Shown: positions 22,906 to 35,789 of the stretch, in pieces
How positions within the stretch are numbered: position 1 is the first letter of the stretch
How the letters are laid out: every line of letters starts with the position of its first letter
Assembly: GCA_014529385.2 (NCBI GenBank)
Contig: CM043962.1
Location: 52,163,905 to 52,227,904 of the forward strand
Length of the DNA: 64,000 nucleotides
Origin: Adiantum capillus-veneris
Lineage: Eukaryota > Streptophyta > Polypodiopsida > Polypodiales > Pteridaceae
Reading direction: 5' to 3'
Position numbers and translations under genes: made by a program
The notes under the pieces: model-generated
The model's database searches: none
What the model saw: only the letters and a program-made list of their open reading frames with translations
What the model was told of the DNA's origin: nothing

Positions 22906-25704
22906 TCATACCTGTACTTTGGCCCACTTTCTACCTTGTCTCTCTCTTGTAGCTAGCCATTGTAAGAATTTTTCATTTTCAGATGAACTATTATATGAAT
23001 TTTGTCTTTTCTGCTTGTTCCTGTGTAAGGCATTTGCTAAATCTGAGTTCAGTAGTGCTTTCTTTGTCATTTTTGATCTGGTTCTATGCCATATTTGTCT
23101 ATAGAACCATTGGAAAACCTCAAGCAAGCTGTTTGCCTTCACTGCACCTCCTCCATGTCTTGTATGCTTGAAAAACTTGGTTCTTGCTTGATAATGGGAT
23201 TTCTCCATGCCTTGTGTAGACCATATGGACAGGGAGCCCCATCTCTTTACAAACCAGGGAGTGTGATTGTAAATTATATGCTGGCAAAGTAAAAGTGTGT
23301 CAATAATTAGTAAGTATGAGATTAATCATATGCTTCCAAACTAAAAGTATGTACATATTAAAAAGGAATAAAAAACTTACCATGTAATGTGTGAATTCCT
23401 GATCCCAAGCATCTTTCATTGCACTTCTGAAGTTATTGAGCACTTTCTTGAAATTTGGCATATCATTTTTTCCCCAGGATGTCTTATCACAGTAGGAAAA
23501 TACTTTGTCTAGTGATTCCCATACCTCTGCCTTTTTGTTTCTTGATGTACCTTCAAGACCATGATCTTTGATGGCACTGTGGAGAGCTTTCCACTGGTTA
23601 TACTTCACATTGGATGAACCCTTCTTGGCATTTACCTTTCCTAGTTTGCCATGAAACCCTAGGAAAGCTCTGCAGAGCCTTCACACCACCAACAGATACC
23701 TTTCTAGGCACATTGTTTCCATTTGAAGACCTCTTCAGGTCTGTTTCAATCTTAACCTTACCACTGTGAAGGCCAATTTCTGATAAAACCGTTTCAATAC
23801 ATTTGATTGCAGCATCTCTAGCTGCTTTTGGCTGTAACTTCCAAGCAAACCCCACATAGAGATGTACAATTTTCTCCACAATTCTGCAAAGAGCATGCAG
23901 AGTGCATATGTGGACATTAGCAAGTGGAATATTTAAAACTGCTTTGAAGTTTGGATCTTGAGTATGCCTATTGGGTGCTTTGTTCCAATTTGCAGGATTA
24001 CATTCTTTTGCTGATGCCATACAATACAGACAAGGGCTCTTTGCCATAGCTCCTTTGGAGACATTGTACATACATTTAAGGGTTTTAAGGTCTCCTCCCA
24101 TGTGCCATTCCACCCTGTAACTTCCAAACCCTTCAACTTCAAGCTCTTCCCCTAATTCTTGTGCATTAATGACTTCGGGTATTGTTGTTTGATGGAAAAC
24201 CCAATCCAGAACATCAAAGTCTTCACTCTCTACTTCAAAAGCACCTAGCCACCAGACATTCTTCTCCGATTGCACGCTGAAGTACTTGGTATCCTTCGGT
24301 TTCAATGCTCTGTTCATTAAAGTTATGGAAATCCTCTCAATTTTTCTGTTCTTAACAATCTCACATTCATCAAGCTTTATCACAAAACTGACAACACCAT
24401 TTGCTTCTGTATGCTCTAGCTCATAGAATCTGATCATTTCCTTCTGAAGTGTCTTCAAGTCAAGGAAAATATTATTGAACTCGTCAAATTGAAGATCCCT
24501 CTTTTTACCATGATAGGTACCATGAATGTGGTGAGGCTCACCCAACATCTCCATTATCCTCTCATTGATCTTTTTCCTTGCTTGCTGCACAATGGATGGA
24601 TTTGGAAGCAAAGAGGACCTGACCTTACATTGCTTTAACCTTGACTTCATATTTCTGAACAGCTTGCTATAACCATCTCTGCTAATGCCTACATTATCCA
24701 TAGTATATTGCACATCCTCCTTGTCCAAGCAAGAGCTCTGCAAAAATCCCTCAATGCACTGCTCCTTTGCCTTTTTAAACTTCTTCTCTGTGAAAATCTT
24801 TTTGGCAACCTTGAGAGGTAAAACATCACAATAATGTTTAGCTGCCATTTCCATGTTTGATGCAGAGTTTGGTTGTAGCAAAGTCCTAAATCAAAAGGTA
24901 CAAAATTAACTGATTATTGTGCAAATGACACCAACAAGATAAACAAACTAAATTAAAGTTAACTGAATATTAATCATTTAATAAAGAACAATAGCATAAT
25001 AACAATAACATAAGCAGAATCACAATACAACTTAACAAAAAGATTAACACAATACAACTTAACAAAAAGAATCACAATACAACTTAACAAAAAGATTAAC
25101 AACCTAACATAAGCAGAATCATATAAAATAAGCATAACAACCTAACAAAAAGATTAACAACCTAACATAAGCAGAATCATATAAAATAACAATACCTTGC
25201 TGCTCTGATTCTCCTGCTGCAACCTCCTCCACCACGTCTCAAGGCTTCAATGTTCTTTAACTTCTTTTCTCTTTGTTTGTTTCCTAACATTGTATTCTTG
25301 CTTCTAGCTTGTTTGAGCTGAGTTTGTAGCTTTTCATTGCTCTCTTTACATTCCTCAAGTTGTTGTTTAAGAGTATTTATCATTTGTTTGGTCAAATGAT
25401 CTTCTAACTTAAGAATATCTCTCTCTGCCGCAAGACTCTGTGTATAACCCAGCAACCCTCTTTGACCATCACCCACAAATTTTATCAAAGATGAACAATT
25501 TGAGAATGGGGGAGTGCTCTTTGTCATTGGGTCCACTGGATACAATCTTCCATCAGTCCAGAGATCAATGTGATTTTTTTGATCTTGCCGCATTGCTTCA
25601 AATATGGACGAGGACACCTCTACACATTTGTTTCTCTTGCGCACTAGACAATATTCTTCATTTAGCTCAATGTGTAGATGGTATAAGCTTCTTCTCTTCC
25701 TCAT
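22906..25704 (-). pseudogene. Element A putative DDE-type transposase, one frameshift
   Basis: Exons 25704-25196, 24885-23381 and 23280-22906 join at GT-AG sites and encode about 795 residues. Exon 1 has DLWTDGRLYP, a GLLGY motif and a coiled coil. Exon 2 carries KLDEC (Asp about 342), VQSEKNVWWLGAFEV, GGDLKTLKC (Asp about 435), a CLYC pair and NVHICTLHALCR. Exon 3 carries STQGMEKSHYQAR and TRHGGG. The KLDxx...GGDxK...CxxC...LH..R order resembles a large family of uncharacterised eukaryotic proteins that I take to be DDE/RNase-H-like transposases (inference). The frame changes by one base near 23670, between KAL and FLGFHGK; otherwise no stop interrupts it. Homologous exon by exon to 51648-48698. 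Confidence 0.75.
24886..25195 (-). repeat. Tandem-repeat-bearing intron 1 of the element A transposase
   Basis: The intron is AT-rich. Between about 25025 and 25190 it contains short tandem units built from AACAAAAAGATTAACA, CAATACAACTT and CATAAGCAGAATCATATAAA. Confidence 0.65.
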
Positions 25705-25977
25705 GAAAGTCTGTTAACAGTATTTGTTAGAGATAGTACTATAGGAAAAAGCTGTGCAGATACGAGGAAGAAGACGACACAGAAAAGGTTTGTTTCAGCT
25801 TTTGGAAATTTTGAATTTTGGGCCAGAACTGACCTTTTCGTTAGTTTTGGAGGGAGTATTTTTTAGAATACGAAAGATCCTAGAAAGATTTGACAATGAC
25901 ATGTTTCGGTGGAGGTAAAAAGGACGCAAACTCACCTTTTTACAAACATTTCACTATTTTTAAAATAAAGTATATAT

Positions 25978-26032
25978 TCTCTCTCTACATATTCTTACAG
26001 GGCACAAAAGTGACCTCAAAATTCCCCTAATG
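25978..26032 (-). repeat. Right terminal inverted repeat of element A
   Basis: Reverse complement reads CATTAGGGGAATTTTGAGGT and pairs with 16123-16177. Confidence 0.8.
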
Positions 26033-26829
26033 CTCCATCTGTCTCCCTCTCTAACTAAATCTAGCTCCCTCTCTCTTATGTTCTTGATATTCTCTCTTTC
26101 CATCTTGCTCCCTCTCTATTCACATATCTATCTCTATGTATACCTCTACCTCTATCTCTATCTCTATCTTCCTCATATCCTAGCTACCAGCCATAACTAG
26201 ATCCTTTCCTTTATGCTTATATTATCTTAGATGAGTAACCCACACAATCCCCTTTTCATTTTGTTCAATCTCTTAGGATTAATGTGTATATAAGTCATAA
26301 AATTCACTTTCAACAAAGACTTGTATTTCTTTTTGGACATGAATGACTATAAGAAATTGTCCTCTCTCCATGTCCCACGATTCTACCACTCCTAGTTTAT
26401 TCTAATTCATTCAATGTACACATACTTATTTTGCTCTAGATGGTGAGTTTTGCTTCATTTGTCATGAACCAAGAAGACTTATACACACAAATAATTCCAA
26501 TCTCTAGGCAAAATATATACATCATTGTGAGCACAAAATTATAGTTTCAAAGAACAATTATTTGGGGTTTGTTGTGGCAATGAAGGTTAGCCGCTATAAA
26601 TGCATCAATAAAGCCTTTCATATTACCTTTGATTAGATATGATCTAAGCTTGAATATTCTCATCTTTGTCTATTTTGGGGGTTTTGTGCGTACATGAGTG
26701 TGTGGGAGAGAAACTTCTATCGCTACACTTTGAGTATTCATCACCAACTACGTGATCCTTTACTACCTCTTCACAAGCTCTCAAGCTAGAGATTCAATAC
26801 GTTCCTAAAAAGCATGCCAACTTATCAAC
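26033..26829 (+). other. AT-rich stretch, possible 5' LTR of a gypsy relic
   Basis: No gene seen. It starts with CTCTATCT-type simple sequence near 26060-26170. The part up to about 26830 precedes a gag-like start and has a TATATAAG near 26290, so it may be LTR sequence of the relic at 26830-27600. I could not define its ends. Confidence 0.35.
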
Positions 26830-27600
26830 ATATTTTTGGTGAACCCGATGTGAAAGCAAGCTAGGGTGAGAGTTTATGGGAGTAATGGGTGATCACGTAG
26901 GGCAACATGGTGTGCAATTTGATCCAACTACAATGAAAATGTTTCAAGCATTTGCGTCATTCACACAACACCAACATGCTACAAAAATCTTGGGAGGTTT
27001 CAAAAAGAAAAGTTATCCAAGAAGTTGTCAATAAAATAGATTAGTTTGACGGGAAAGATGTGGATAGAATGTTAAGCAAGCTCAACATCGATATAAGAAG
27101 TACGCAGATGAGCATCATCATCTTGCTACTTTCAAAGAAGGAGACAAGGTTTTCCTCAAAGTTCCGGAGCATTTAGAAATTTTGAAGACGGGAAAAGTTG
27201 CTAAAATTTCACCATGCTATTGTGGACCATCTACCATTCTCAAACGTATAGGTCAAGTGGCCTATAAGTTAGCTCTCCCAGAGCACTCACGACTTCATCC
27301 TGTTTTTCATGTTAGCTGTTTACAAAAACAGCTAGGAGAGAATGATAACGTCATTGACACAGGTGTCTTAGTTGACCTTATCAAACCGCCAAGCATTCCT
27401 CATGAGCCCAAAAAGATTTTGGATTCTCATGAGCTTCGCACCAAACATCATGTCAAACGATAGGTGTTGGTAAAATGGCTAGATAGACCTGAAGAAGGTT
27501 CTACATGGGAGAATGTCTCCGCACTTAAGAAACATTTTCCTACATTCGTATTCAAGGACGAAAACGATTCTCCAAGGGGGCAGTAATGTAACAAAGCTTT
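26830..27600 (+). pseudogene. Internally deleted Ty3/gypsy element: gag start joined to pol end
   Basis: A gag-like start MGDHVGQHGVQFDPTTMKMF begins at 26878 or just after. Shortly downstream a gag segment FDGKDVDRML runs into an integrase C-terminal segment QAQHRYKKYADEHHHLATF at about 27077. After it come EGDKVFLKVPEHL, VAYKLALPEHSRLHPVFHVS and a chromodomain-like VLVKWLDRPEEGSTWENV. One TGA-type or TAG-type stop separates HHVKR from VLVKW. A purine tract and TGTAACA at about 27588 mark the start of a 3' LTR. Protease, RT, RNase H and most of integrase are missing, so this is a deletion derivative. Confidence 0.72.
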
Positions 27601-28590
27601 GAGTTGGTTATGACTCGAGATTAGGAAGCATGCAAGAGCAACGAGGGAGGGGGATGGGAAAAGCATTAAAATTGGCCTTAAAAGAGGAGTATTTCATGGA
27701 ATATTCAAAGAGAGTAACAAAAAGAACACTTTTGAAATGGATAGCCAAGCCAAAGGGTGGACTCTCTCCAACAAAGTTTCTTAATGAATTTGAGTGACAC
27801 TATGTTTAACTAAGAAGGATAGAGAAGGCCACATTGGAATGAAATAAGACAAAGCTTTCTTACAAGCAGCAGGAAAATAAATTCAAGACTTGGAGCTGCT
27901 ACTTGAAGACAAAGATGTTGAGCAAGGACTAAAGACTAAGTGGATGATGTTGAAGATTTTGTCTCATTGCTTGCAAACCGACAAAGAAGAAGAGACAAAA
28001 TGGTAGTCTATACTTCTACTTCAACCTCCTTGGATCGTGAAAAGGTTGTAAAACCTTCTATTATAGATACAAAATTTCATGAATCTGTGCTAGATGAGAT
28101 TGTCAAAGGCATGCATGAATTAAAAATAAAACTTGCAAAGCTTCAAGAGAAAGAACAACCATCGGCACCACCTTCAAGGCAAAGATAACAAACCAAAGAA
28201 CAATTTGTTCATAGATGTATATAGGGGTGATAGCATGAAAAGGTGGTGCAAAAAGTAGTGTCTTTTTTACACTTCTTGTGAGGCACTTATGGATAGTGCT
28301 TTAACACACTTTACGGATGTTCTTGTGAGACTTTGTTTTATATCTATTTTTTTGAAACGTTGGCTCCAACATAAAAGGCACAGTCACCAAATTCAAAGCA
28401 TCCTTGTCTGAAGAAGAGCTGAAGCTAAAACAAGCTTTATGCATGATGTTGGTGAATAGTGAACGGGATCCATCAAGGTATATAAGCAATTTAGAAATGT
28501 AGAGGTTAACAAGATTGCATTGATGAAATTTTGCAGTAGCTAATTCATGATTAAAACAGGTTGAGGCAGGAGCATTTCTATTGCAAATAT
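27601..28590 (+). other. Remains of 3' LTR and an unassigned open frame
   Basis: The first part continues the 3' LTR of the gypsy relic; its end is not defined. An 82-codon frame at 27940-28188 reads DDVEDFVSLLANRQRRRDKM and ends KEQPSAPPSRQR. It is charged and looks like a retroelement or nuclear-protein fragment, but I cannot assign it. Nothing else is supported. Confidence 0.35.
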
Positions 28591-28599
28591 GCCGATGTC

Positions 28600-30480
28600 A
28601 ACAGCCTCAAAGTCATTGCATCATGTAGGAGATAAGAGACATTGTTTTTTCTTTTTGGCAAACGAAGACACGAGTGTCCCCAAACAAAAAGGATGTGTGT
28701 CAAAAATGTCTGGGTGAAAATATTACATAAAGCATCCAATACATTTGCTTGACGAGGCACAGGTATGCTCCAAAAGTGCTTGAATTATTTTGTTCTCTTG
28801 CATGCTCTAGTATAGGTACCATGTGTATACGTAGTAACTACATAGTGAAGAGTGTGATTGCAAGTGTGATGTATGGTTCACAAAAGAGGTCCTAGGAAAG
28901 TATGGAGTTGTTGCATACATGCACAATAGCATCAACAAATTGGCTGAGATGGTATTATATCCAAATCCAGATGAGTCTACGTTCCATAAATTGTCTTGCT
29001 TGAAGGGAGAATGTGATCAATGTGGATCACAACAATTAGTTCTTTGTCCAAAAGATGCATTCTAGATTTCAATAAAGGTGTTTGAAGATATTTCATCAGC
29101 CCATCAAGAGGGCAAGAAGCACAAGGATCTACTGGTCAAGGAAATGGGATGTGCAAATTTTACATCCTTCCTTTAAAAAGCATCTAACCACCTACATAAA
29201 ACACAATTTTATTTCCATGTGGCAATTTCAGCAACTCAAAAACTGATTTCAAGGGTTTTTAGAGACGTGGTAGTCTGTGTTATAGACTTTTCTAAGAATT
29301 ACTCTTTCAAGGAGCAAAATGAAATCCAATCAATGCATTGGTACTCTTGACAAGTCACAATCTTGGTGCACATCACCTATGTTCAACACAAGGCTGATAG
29401 GGTTTTGAAGTATATACTTTTTTACATCTTTGATGACAAAGATCATGAAACATTGTTTGTGCAGCATTGCATGCAATTGCGTAGTGTGTGGCTACAGGAG
29501 AAAGGATTCAACTCCTTGAAGTGACACTGGGTCTTATCAGACAAATGTGATACTCAATTCAAGGCACACATGACATTTTCCTTTGTGTCAATGTATTCTA
29601 ACTTCTCTGATCTCTAGAGCATGATTTCAAGTTTCTTGTTTTTTCCTAGCCTTTGAGATGTGTCATTGATCTAGGTACTACTCTTTGACCGGCAGCACTG
29701 AGATGCTATGGATTTTCTTTGCATTGAGCTATAGCAAAGGAGAGCATGATGGGGCCAGTGCAATTGTCAAAAGGGCTATGAAATATGAGCAATTGAAACC
29801 TGATGCATGGCACATGAAGTGTGCCAAGGATGTGGTTAAACACCTAGTTAGAGGTGACTCAAATTTTTTGGGACGTCAAACTGGCTGATGTGACGAGGGA
29901 GAGGAAATAGAATTACAAGCAAGTGGAAGGGTCAATCTCATTGCATTGTGTGAATGGACAATTTAGAAATGAATAGTGTGCAATTTACTACATAGCTCTC
30001 TCGTGTTTTTGCCAATTTTGTATGTCACAATGTTGGAGGAAATGCCTTAACAACACACATGTCAAAAATTGGCTATATACCACCATCAAACCCTTGGACA
30101 ATAGTGATGAAGAAATTGATCAGTCAAGTGACAACAAAGGATCGGATTTGCCTATGTATGGTAGATATTATGATGCAATTTGTGATTCTCTGTGTGTAGC
30201 TGACAACTTTGCCATGAATGCAAATGAAGATGGAGCAGACTTCTACCTCTTGAGGTGCTCAAAAGAGAAATACAAAACAACACAAGCTCTAACATATTCT
30301 TGGGACAAATGCGTTTTTCCAAATTCCTATTTGGTTGAGGGCTATTATTATGAGCTAGTTGATGTTATCGAGGATGTTTATTACATACATCTTAACCAGC
30401 CAAAAGTTCTGTTGGCATCACACTTGGTTAATCCATCAAGATACCTTTGTAACCCTTGCATGGTGAGCCACATACGTTAT
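28600..30480 (+). pseudogene. Second-type DDE transposase, copy C (several stops)
   Basis: Exon 1 ends at 28762 with a segment of the SPNKKDVCQKCLG type. Further on come SCLKGECDQCG (zinc-ligand pair), VVVCVIDFSKNYSFKEQNE (first catalytic Asp candidate), an HITYVQ strand, LSDKCDTQFKAHMTF (second Asp candidate), MLWIFFALSYSKGEHDGASA, and DGADFYLLRCSKEKY. This is the same family as 40421-38720. The order DF.ENYSF, SDG..QFK, HGKG.HDGAG..KR is well known from uncharacterised transposase-like proteins in many eukaryotes. At least five in-frame stops break it; His of HGKG is Tyr here. The last part, from 30022, is a longer intact frame. Confidence 0.7.
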
Positions 30481-30760
30481 TATCTCCAGAGTTTTATGAA
30501 AATGTGTACAACAACATGCCAACGGTGTTGTAGGTTTTTGTATCTTTGAGCCTAATAACAATTATTTTGCTGCAATAATTGTTTGTTATACCTGGTTAAT
30601 CCATCAAGATACCTTTGTAACCCTTGCATGGTGAGCCACATAAGTTATTATGTTCAGAGTTTTATGAAAATGTGTACAACAACATGCCAACGGTGTTGTA
30701 GGTTTTTGTATCTTTGAGCCTAATAACAATTATTTTGCTGCAATAACTGTTTGTTATACC
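30426..30760 (+). repeat. 168-bp tandem duplication at the 3' end of transposase C
   Basis: The unit beginning GGTTAATCCATCAAGATACC at 30426 repeats at 30594 with few mismatches. It includes the last codons of the transposase frame and its 3' flank. Confidence 0.85.
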
Positions 30761-31068
30761 CGAGTCCTCCAAAAACACCTAATCACAAATGTACCCTAAA
30801 CCGTGATTCTTAATTTTCTCTTTCTATAGTCCATGTGTGGTGTGTATATTTCTCCCACTACCACTTCTCATATGACATCATGGTACTTACATTTCACATA
30901 AAAACCCAAATGAAAAGTTTAATTTTAATACACAATGTATCAATCTTGATGCATACCTCTATACGGTCAACGTTGTCTCTAACCTTTGAGTTGCTTTCAT
31001 TAGCCCCAAGAGCTATCAATACACTTTAGAGAGCAATGATCTTTGCATCAATTACCATCGCCTCATAA
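30761..31068. other. Intergenic stretch, no gene seen
   Basis: AT-rich; no coding support on either strand. Confidence 0.4.
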
Positions 31069-32090
31069 TCAAGTGCACCTCCCTCCATGTTGCTCTTTCA
31101 ATGTTTGAAGCTCATTCAATTTCCCTTCAAGCACTGCTATAGCTGAAGATGTTCCCTCTTCCACATGCTCTGACTTTTTTCTTGTAGTTGCACTTGGGTT
31201 GCATTTAGTGTGCTTTAATTCACACTCTCTAGTGTACTCTGTCTTGCATCCCACTTCTACTCCATTTTTTCCACAATTTGGAGGTTAACAGAGCTATAAT
31301 TCAAAATTGGCTGAGGTCCCAAACTGCAAGAAATAGAAGTTATTTCCCCCATGGTCAATGAGAGACTTCAAAGTGGATTGTGTGGTCTGAGTCACTAGCT
31401 GACCATTTTCATTGTAGTCAGTCCAATTCTTGATCTTTTTGTCCATCCTGCCCAAGAGATTCTTCCAATGATCTAAGACATGCTCACTAAAAACAACCCA
31501 TGCAACCTTCCGCTGACCCGTTGGACTCTGCATGGAAGCTGGGCAAACAAGGTTGAAAATGTGTGTGTGATTTCTTTGTTGGTTGGTATGTCTTGATATA
31601 CTTTATGAAACAATAACCTACATTCTTTTGCATAATCAGGCTGCACCATATGCAAGAAGATCTTGGCATCCTTCTCTCTTTTCTTTGTGAAGACTGCCAG
31701 CCAATCCTAATATGTCACATCCTCATCAAACAAATGTTGGTACAACATTCCTTCCAAACTCAGACTGTACTCCTTGTGTAGGTCATGTTGTGTAAAGCAG
31801 ATGCTGATCTGCTTGGGAGATTGAGCCTTTTGAGATGATACCGTTGGGCACAAAAAATCAGAGTGAAGGGAATTAGTAAAAACACTTCCACCGCCGTGTA
31901 AAACTATGATTCAACAATAAAGCTTATGAAATGTGGAAATGGGAAAAAAAATGGCAAACCTTGAACATCTAAATTTTTTACCATAAAGTACTAATTTACC
32001 AGATTCATCCATTCAAGAGAAGGAAATGGGTGATTACCATTACTCTTATCAAAGGCAAAAAAGGTTTCCTTTGACGACATACTTGCACCA
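31069..32090 (-). pseudogene. Accessory gene of second element type, copy 1 (broken)
   Basis: Minus-strand segments read MSSKETFFAFDKSNGNHPFP (near 32080), then DWLAVFTKKREKDAKIFLHM, PDYAKECRLLFHKVYQDIPT and KEITHTFSTLFAQLP (31680-31540). In another frame follow KVAWVVFSEHVLDHWKNLLG and finally a short coiled-coil-like tail (31254-31069). The middle is homologous to the plus-strand frame at 33897-34307, which shares FHYKVYQKGPTNMEI. A stop before DWLAVF and at least one frameshift make it a pseudogene. Function unknown. Confidence 0.5.
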
Positions 32091-32552
32091 CTCTTGGGCT
32101 TGCTACTACTAGAATGCAAGCTATTGGATGACACCTCAACCAGTGATTTGTTTGGTAAGGTTCACTTTCGCGATGGCGTCTTCATTTTTGGTGTCCCATT
32201 AAAAAAAACATAAAATCTCATACAACAGGCTTGCATTTCAAAAAATTATGAAATCTTGAAGTGACCTTTTCAAATCTTGGTACCTCCTTAATCGACTTAG
32301 ACTAGACCCTCACCCAATATGAAGGTACCAAAGTGATCCACCAAATTTTCCCCAGAAACTGACCACCTTTCCATGCTTTCAACCATAGTGTGATAGTACC
32401 GATCATGTAAGAAGAGAATGTGATAGTTTAGATGATGCCTTAAGAAAGGATCTTGTGTTATTTATAAGGATGGTAAGATCCACTCAAGGGAGACAGGTCT
32501 ACCCTTGAAAACTAAAGCTGGGAAGGGAGGAATTTAGAATTTAGTAAAGGAT
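32091..32552. other. Intergenic stretch, no gene seen
   Basis: No supported frame; contains short A-rich runs. Confidence 0.35.
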
Positions 32553-33010
32553 ATGGCTTCTAACCATGTTGTATATGTAGTTGAAGTTGCTACTTATGGA
32601 GAAAATATTGAGCACTCCAAGGATTCTATGACTGATGATGATGGTAAGTTGTGGCCAAATGTTGTGGAATTTTCTAGGAAGGGAAAGCTTACAAAGGAGA
32701 TCCTACATGAGACAGGGGATTGCATACGCCTAGAAATAGAATTAAATGATCCAATGGACTCATACTCAGTGCATGCCTACATTACAAAATGCCAACAAAA
32801 TGGAACTATTGTAGAAGAAAAGCATAAACATGAGAATGTTGATGAAGGACCATCAAAAAGAGCTTATAGAAGTGGGGGAAGAAGCAACTCAATGCCTTCC
32901 CAAACCCTGAGACACAAGGAGCATCTCCACCTGAGGTAGTCATGGAGGAGTCTACAATTGCAAAGAAAAAAGAACCTACAAAATGTAAGCCAAAGGCCCA
33001 AACTTATAAA
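32553..33010 (+). pseudogene. Unknown acidic/basic protein fragment
   Basis: A frame from ATG 32553 reads MASNHVVYVVEVATYGENIE and continues to a serine/arginine-rich stretch ending at 32939. From about 32900 the coherent low-complexity sequence passes to another frame (TQGASPPEVVMEESTIAKKK), suggesting one indel. No domain is recognised. It may be an accessory gene of the same element as 33897-34659. Confidence 0.35.
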
Positions 33011-33896
<886 letters not shown>

Positions 33897-34659
33897 ATGT
33901 GTGCAGTCTTATGGAAAACTCCCAAGGTGAAGATCCCATTGCAAGAGAAATTTTGTACCACAATGGATGATTTTAGTGCTACTTATGGCCTCTCCTCCAT
34001 GACTGGTTTGGATCCCAAATTGGTGATGTGGGAGCATCTCAGTGATGTGGAATGGCTCAGTGTGTTCAAAAAGTTGAAGGACCCTATTCAGTACCACATT
34101 AAATGCAGCTGCATTCGCAGCGATATGTATGAGAAGGTGATGCAGTTTCACTATAAGGTCTACCAAAAGGGTCCAACCAACATGGAGATAAAATATGTGT
34201 TCGCAAAGGGGTTTGTTAAAGAATTCATCCATGTGTTTATTGCAAACAAGACAGCCATGAACCTCAATTGGGCTAAGTTCAATGTGCAGTACTTGCAGGA
34301 TCTTTGAGAGAGGGGCTACTATGAGGGCCATGTGAACAAGAGGTTGATGCACAATTCCCAGCATCAAGTTTTTACACAAGGATGAATCTACTAATATGTG
34401 CGAGGACAACGCAGTCTGAGTACGTGTGAGCATTGCAAAATCAGCCAAGGTGGCTCACAACACTCACCAAGAGGCTAAAAGCTTTTCCTTTTTTGACTTG
34501 GAGGATTTGCAACGCGTGAAGGCTATTGTCCTTCATCTGAGAACACAACTGCAGAATGATAACGAAGATCTAAATAATGCACAACAGGAGGAGCTGGAAG
34601 TTGTAAGGGCATTGCAAGCGAGCAATGCGAAGGTCACAGCAATGAGACAAAAGTTCTGA
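33897..34659 (+). pseudogene. Accessory gene of second element type, copy 2
   Basis: The frame at 33897-34307 encodes a 136-residue segment with VEWLSVFKKLKDPIQYHIKC and FHYKVYQKGPTNMEI, homologous to the minus-strand relic at 31069-32090. After a TGA the similarity becomes unclear and stops accumulate to about 34425. A second frame at 34426-34659 is a coiled coil (DLEDLQRVKAIVLHLRTQLQ). Together they look like the body and tail of one broken gene. Function unknown. Confidence 0.45.
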
Positions 34660-35789
34660 GATTTTGGTCGACCTAAGTGTCAGAGCTATTTTGCATCATG
34701 TTTATGTTGATGTAATGATATCATATGTTGTATGGAACCTTACGGATAGATGTGGATGCCTCATGTGCATGTGTATGATTGATTTCCACATTTCTAGGTC
34801 AAAAGTAGCTTTATATGCTAAGATTGAAGTGCAGATATGGTGCATCATTTATGCATGATTAAATTTTGATATCATGTTTAGTTTCTGGTTGAACTTATTT
34901 TATGCATCAATGATTCAAGTCAAGTCTTAAGGGCCATATGTGCGATCTCCATTTGATTGCAGTGGATATGCCAAACTCCAAGTGTGGGAGTTGGTTCAGT
35001 GTGAATATGGTTTATTGTCAAGGGCTTGATCCCTCATGAAATATGGTTGTGGTTTTGATTGTAGAAGACGGTGCGGCTCTTGAATCTTTTTTTGGGATAT
35101 GGTTATGTTGCCAAAAGTTTTACAACCATGTTATGTGCTAAAGTATTTTTTACAGGATGGATGTGCATAACCCTAAGTTGGGTGGAGTGCTCACCATGTG
35201 ATGTCGTTGGATTATGGTTTATGGTTTTGGATTGGACCATGAAGTGATTTTGATGGTTTACGATGGACGTTTAAGAATAGAGACCCTCTATAGTCTAACT
35301 GCTTGGAAAAGATTGTTTGTGCATATGGAGGATGCTATTGTGATTGGACTCATGTTTTATGTTTCTCATGGCAGTGTTGCTACAAGACTAGGATCATCTA
35401 TGTCACTTAGCCTTAGACAAAAGGGTCATTGACCTGGGGCCTTGTTGGATCACGGGTGTTGCCTAGGTCTTCTTTTTTGTTAGGCTCATCTACATGGTTA
35501 GTGACTTGAACAACCTACAGGGATAATGCATCAAGGATTTTGCCTTCTATTTGCCTAAACACCCGATGTTGGGCATCAAACATGCATGGCGCCTAAACTG
35601 GTATGGTTGGTGTTGATACCCTACCACCTGCTGGTATTTGGGATCCTTTTAGAGCTCAAATTTATGGAGGGAGGCAAAGCAGTCTCAGCCTATGTCTGGC
35701 TCAAGTAGGTTGGAGTTGTTTTGGCTCGCTCTCGACGAAGTGAAATTCTCTTTGTCCATCATACAATAGCGATCTAAATGCAAAGCAAA
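34660..35789. other. Gene-poor stretch
   Basis: No coding support seen; the short frames lack any recognisable feature. Confidence 0.4.

Larger units (their letters stand above)
16123..26032. mobile_element. Element A: ~9.9-kb TIR element with histone H3-Ulp1 cargo
   Basis: The interval is bounded by inverted copies of CATTAGGGGAATTTTGAGGT. Inside are four spliced genes: gene 1 (+), H3-Ulp1 (-), gene 3 (+) and a putative DDE transposase (-). All four families recur in element B at 42261-52206, in a different order, which is what shows that they form one unit. Gene 3 has two stops and the transposase one frameshift, so this copy is probably not autonomous now. I found no clear target-site duplication: the left flank reads TGTCCTATCT and the right flank CTCCATCTGT. 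The superfamily is unassigned. Ulp1 capture is known from some plant Mutator-like elements, but I do not recognise the transposase here as Mutator. Confidence 0.75.

Noticed and set aside
16123-26032. Endogenous giant-virus origin because of the histone gene
   Set aside because: Some large DNA viruses encode histones, but there is no capsid, polymerase or packaging gene here. All genes have plant-type introns and the block has TIRs and a transposase-like gene.
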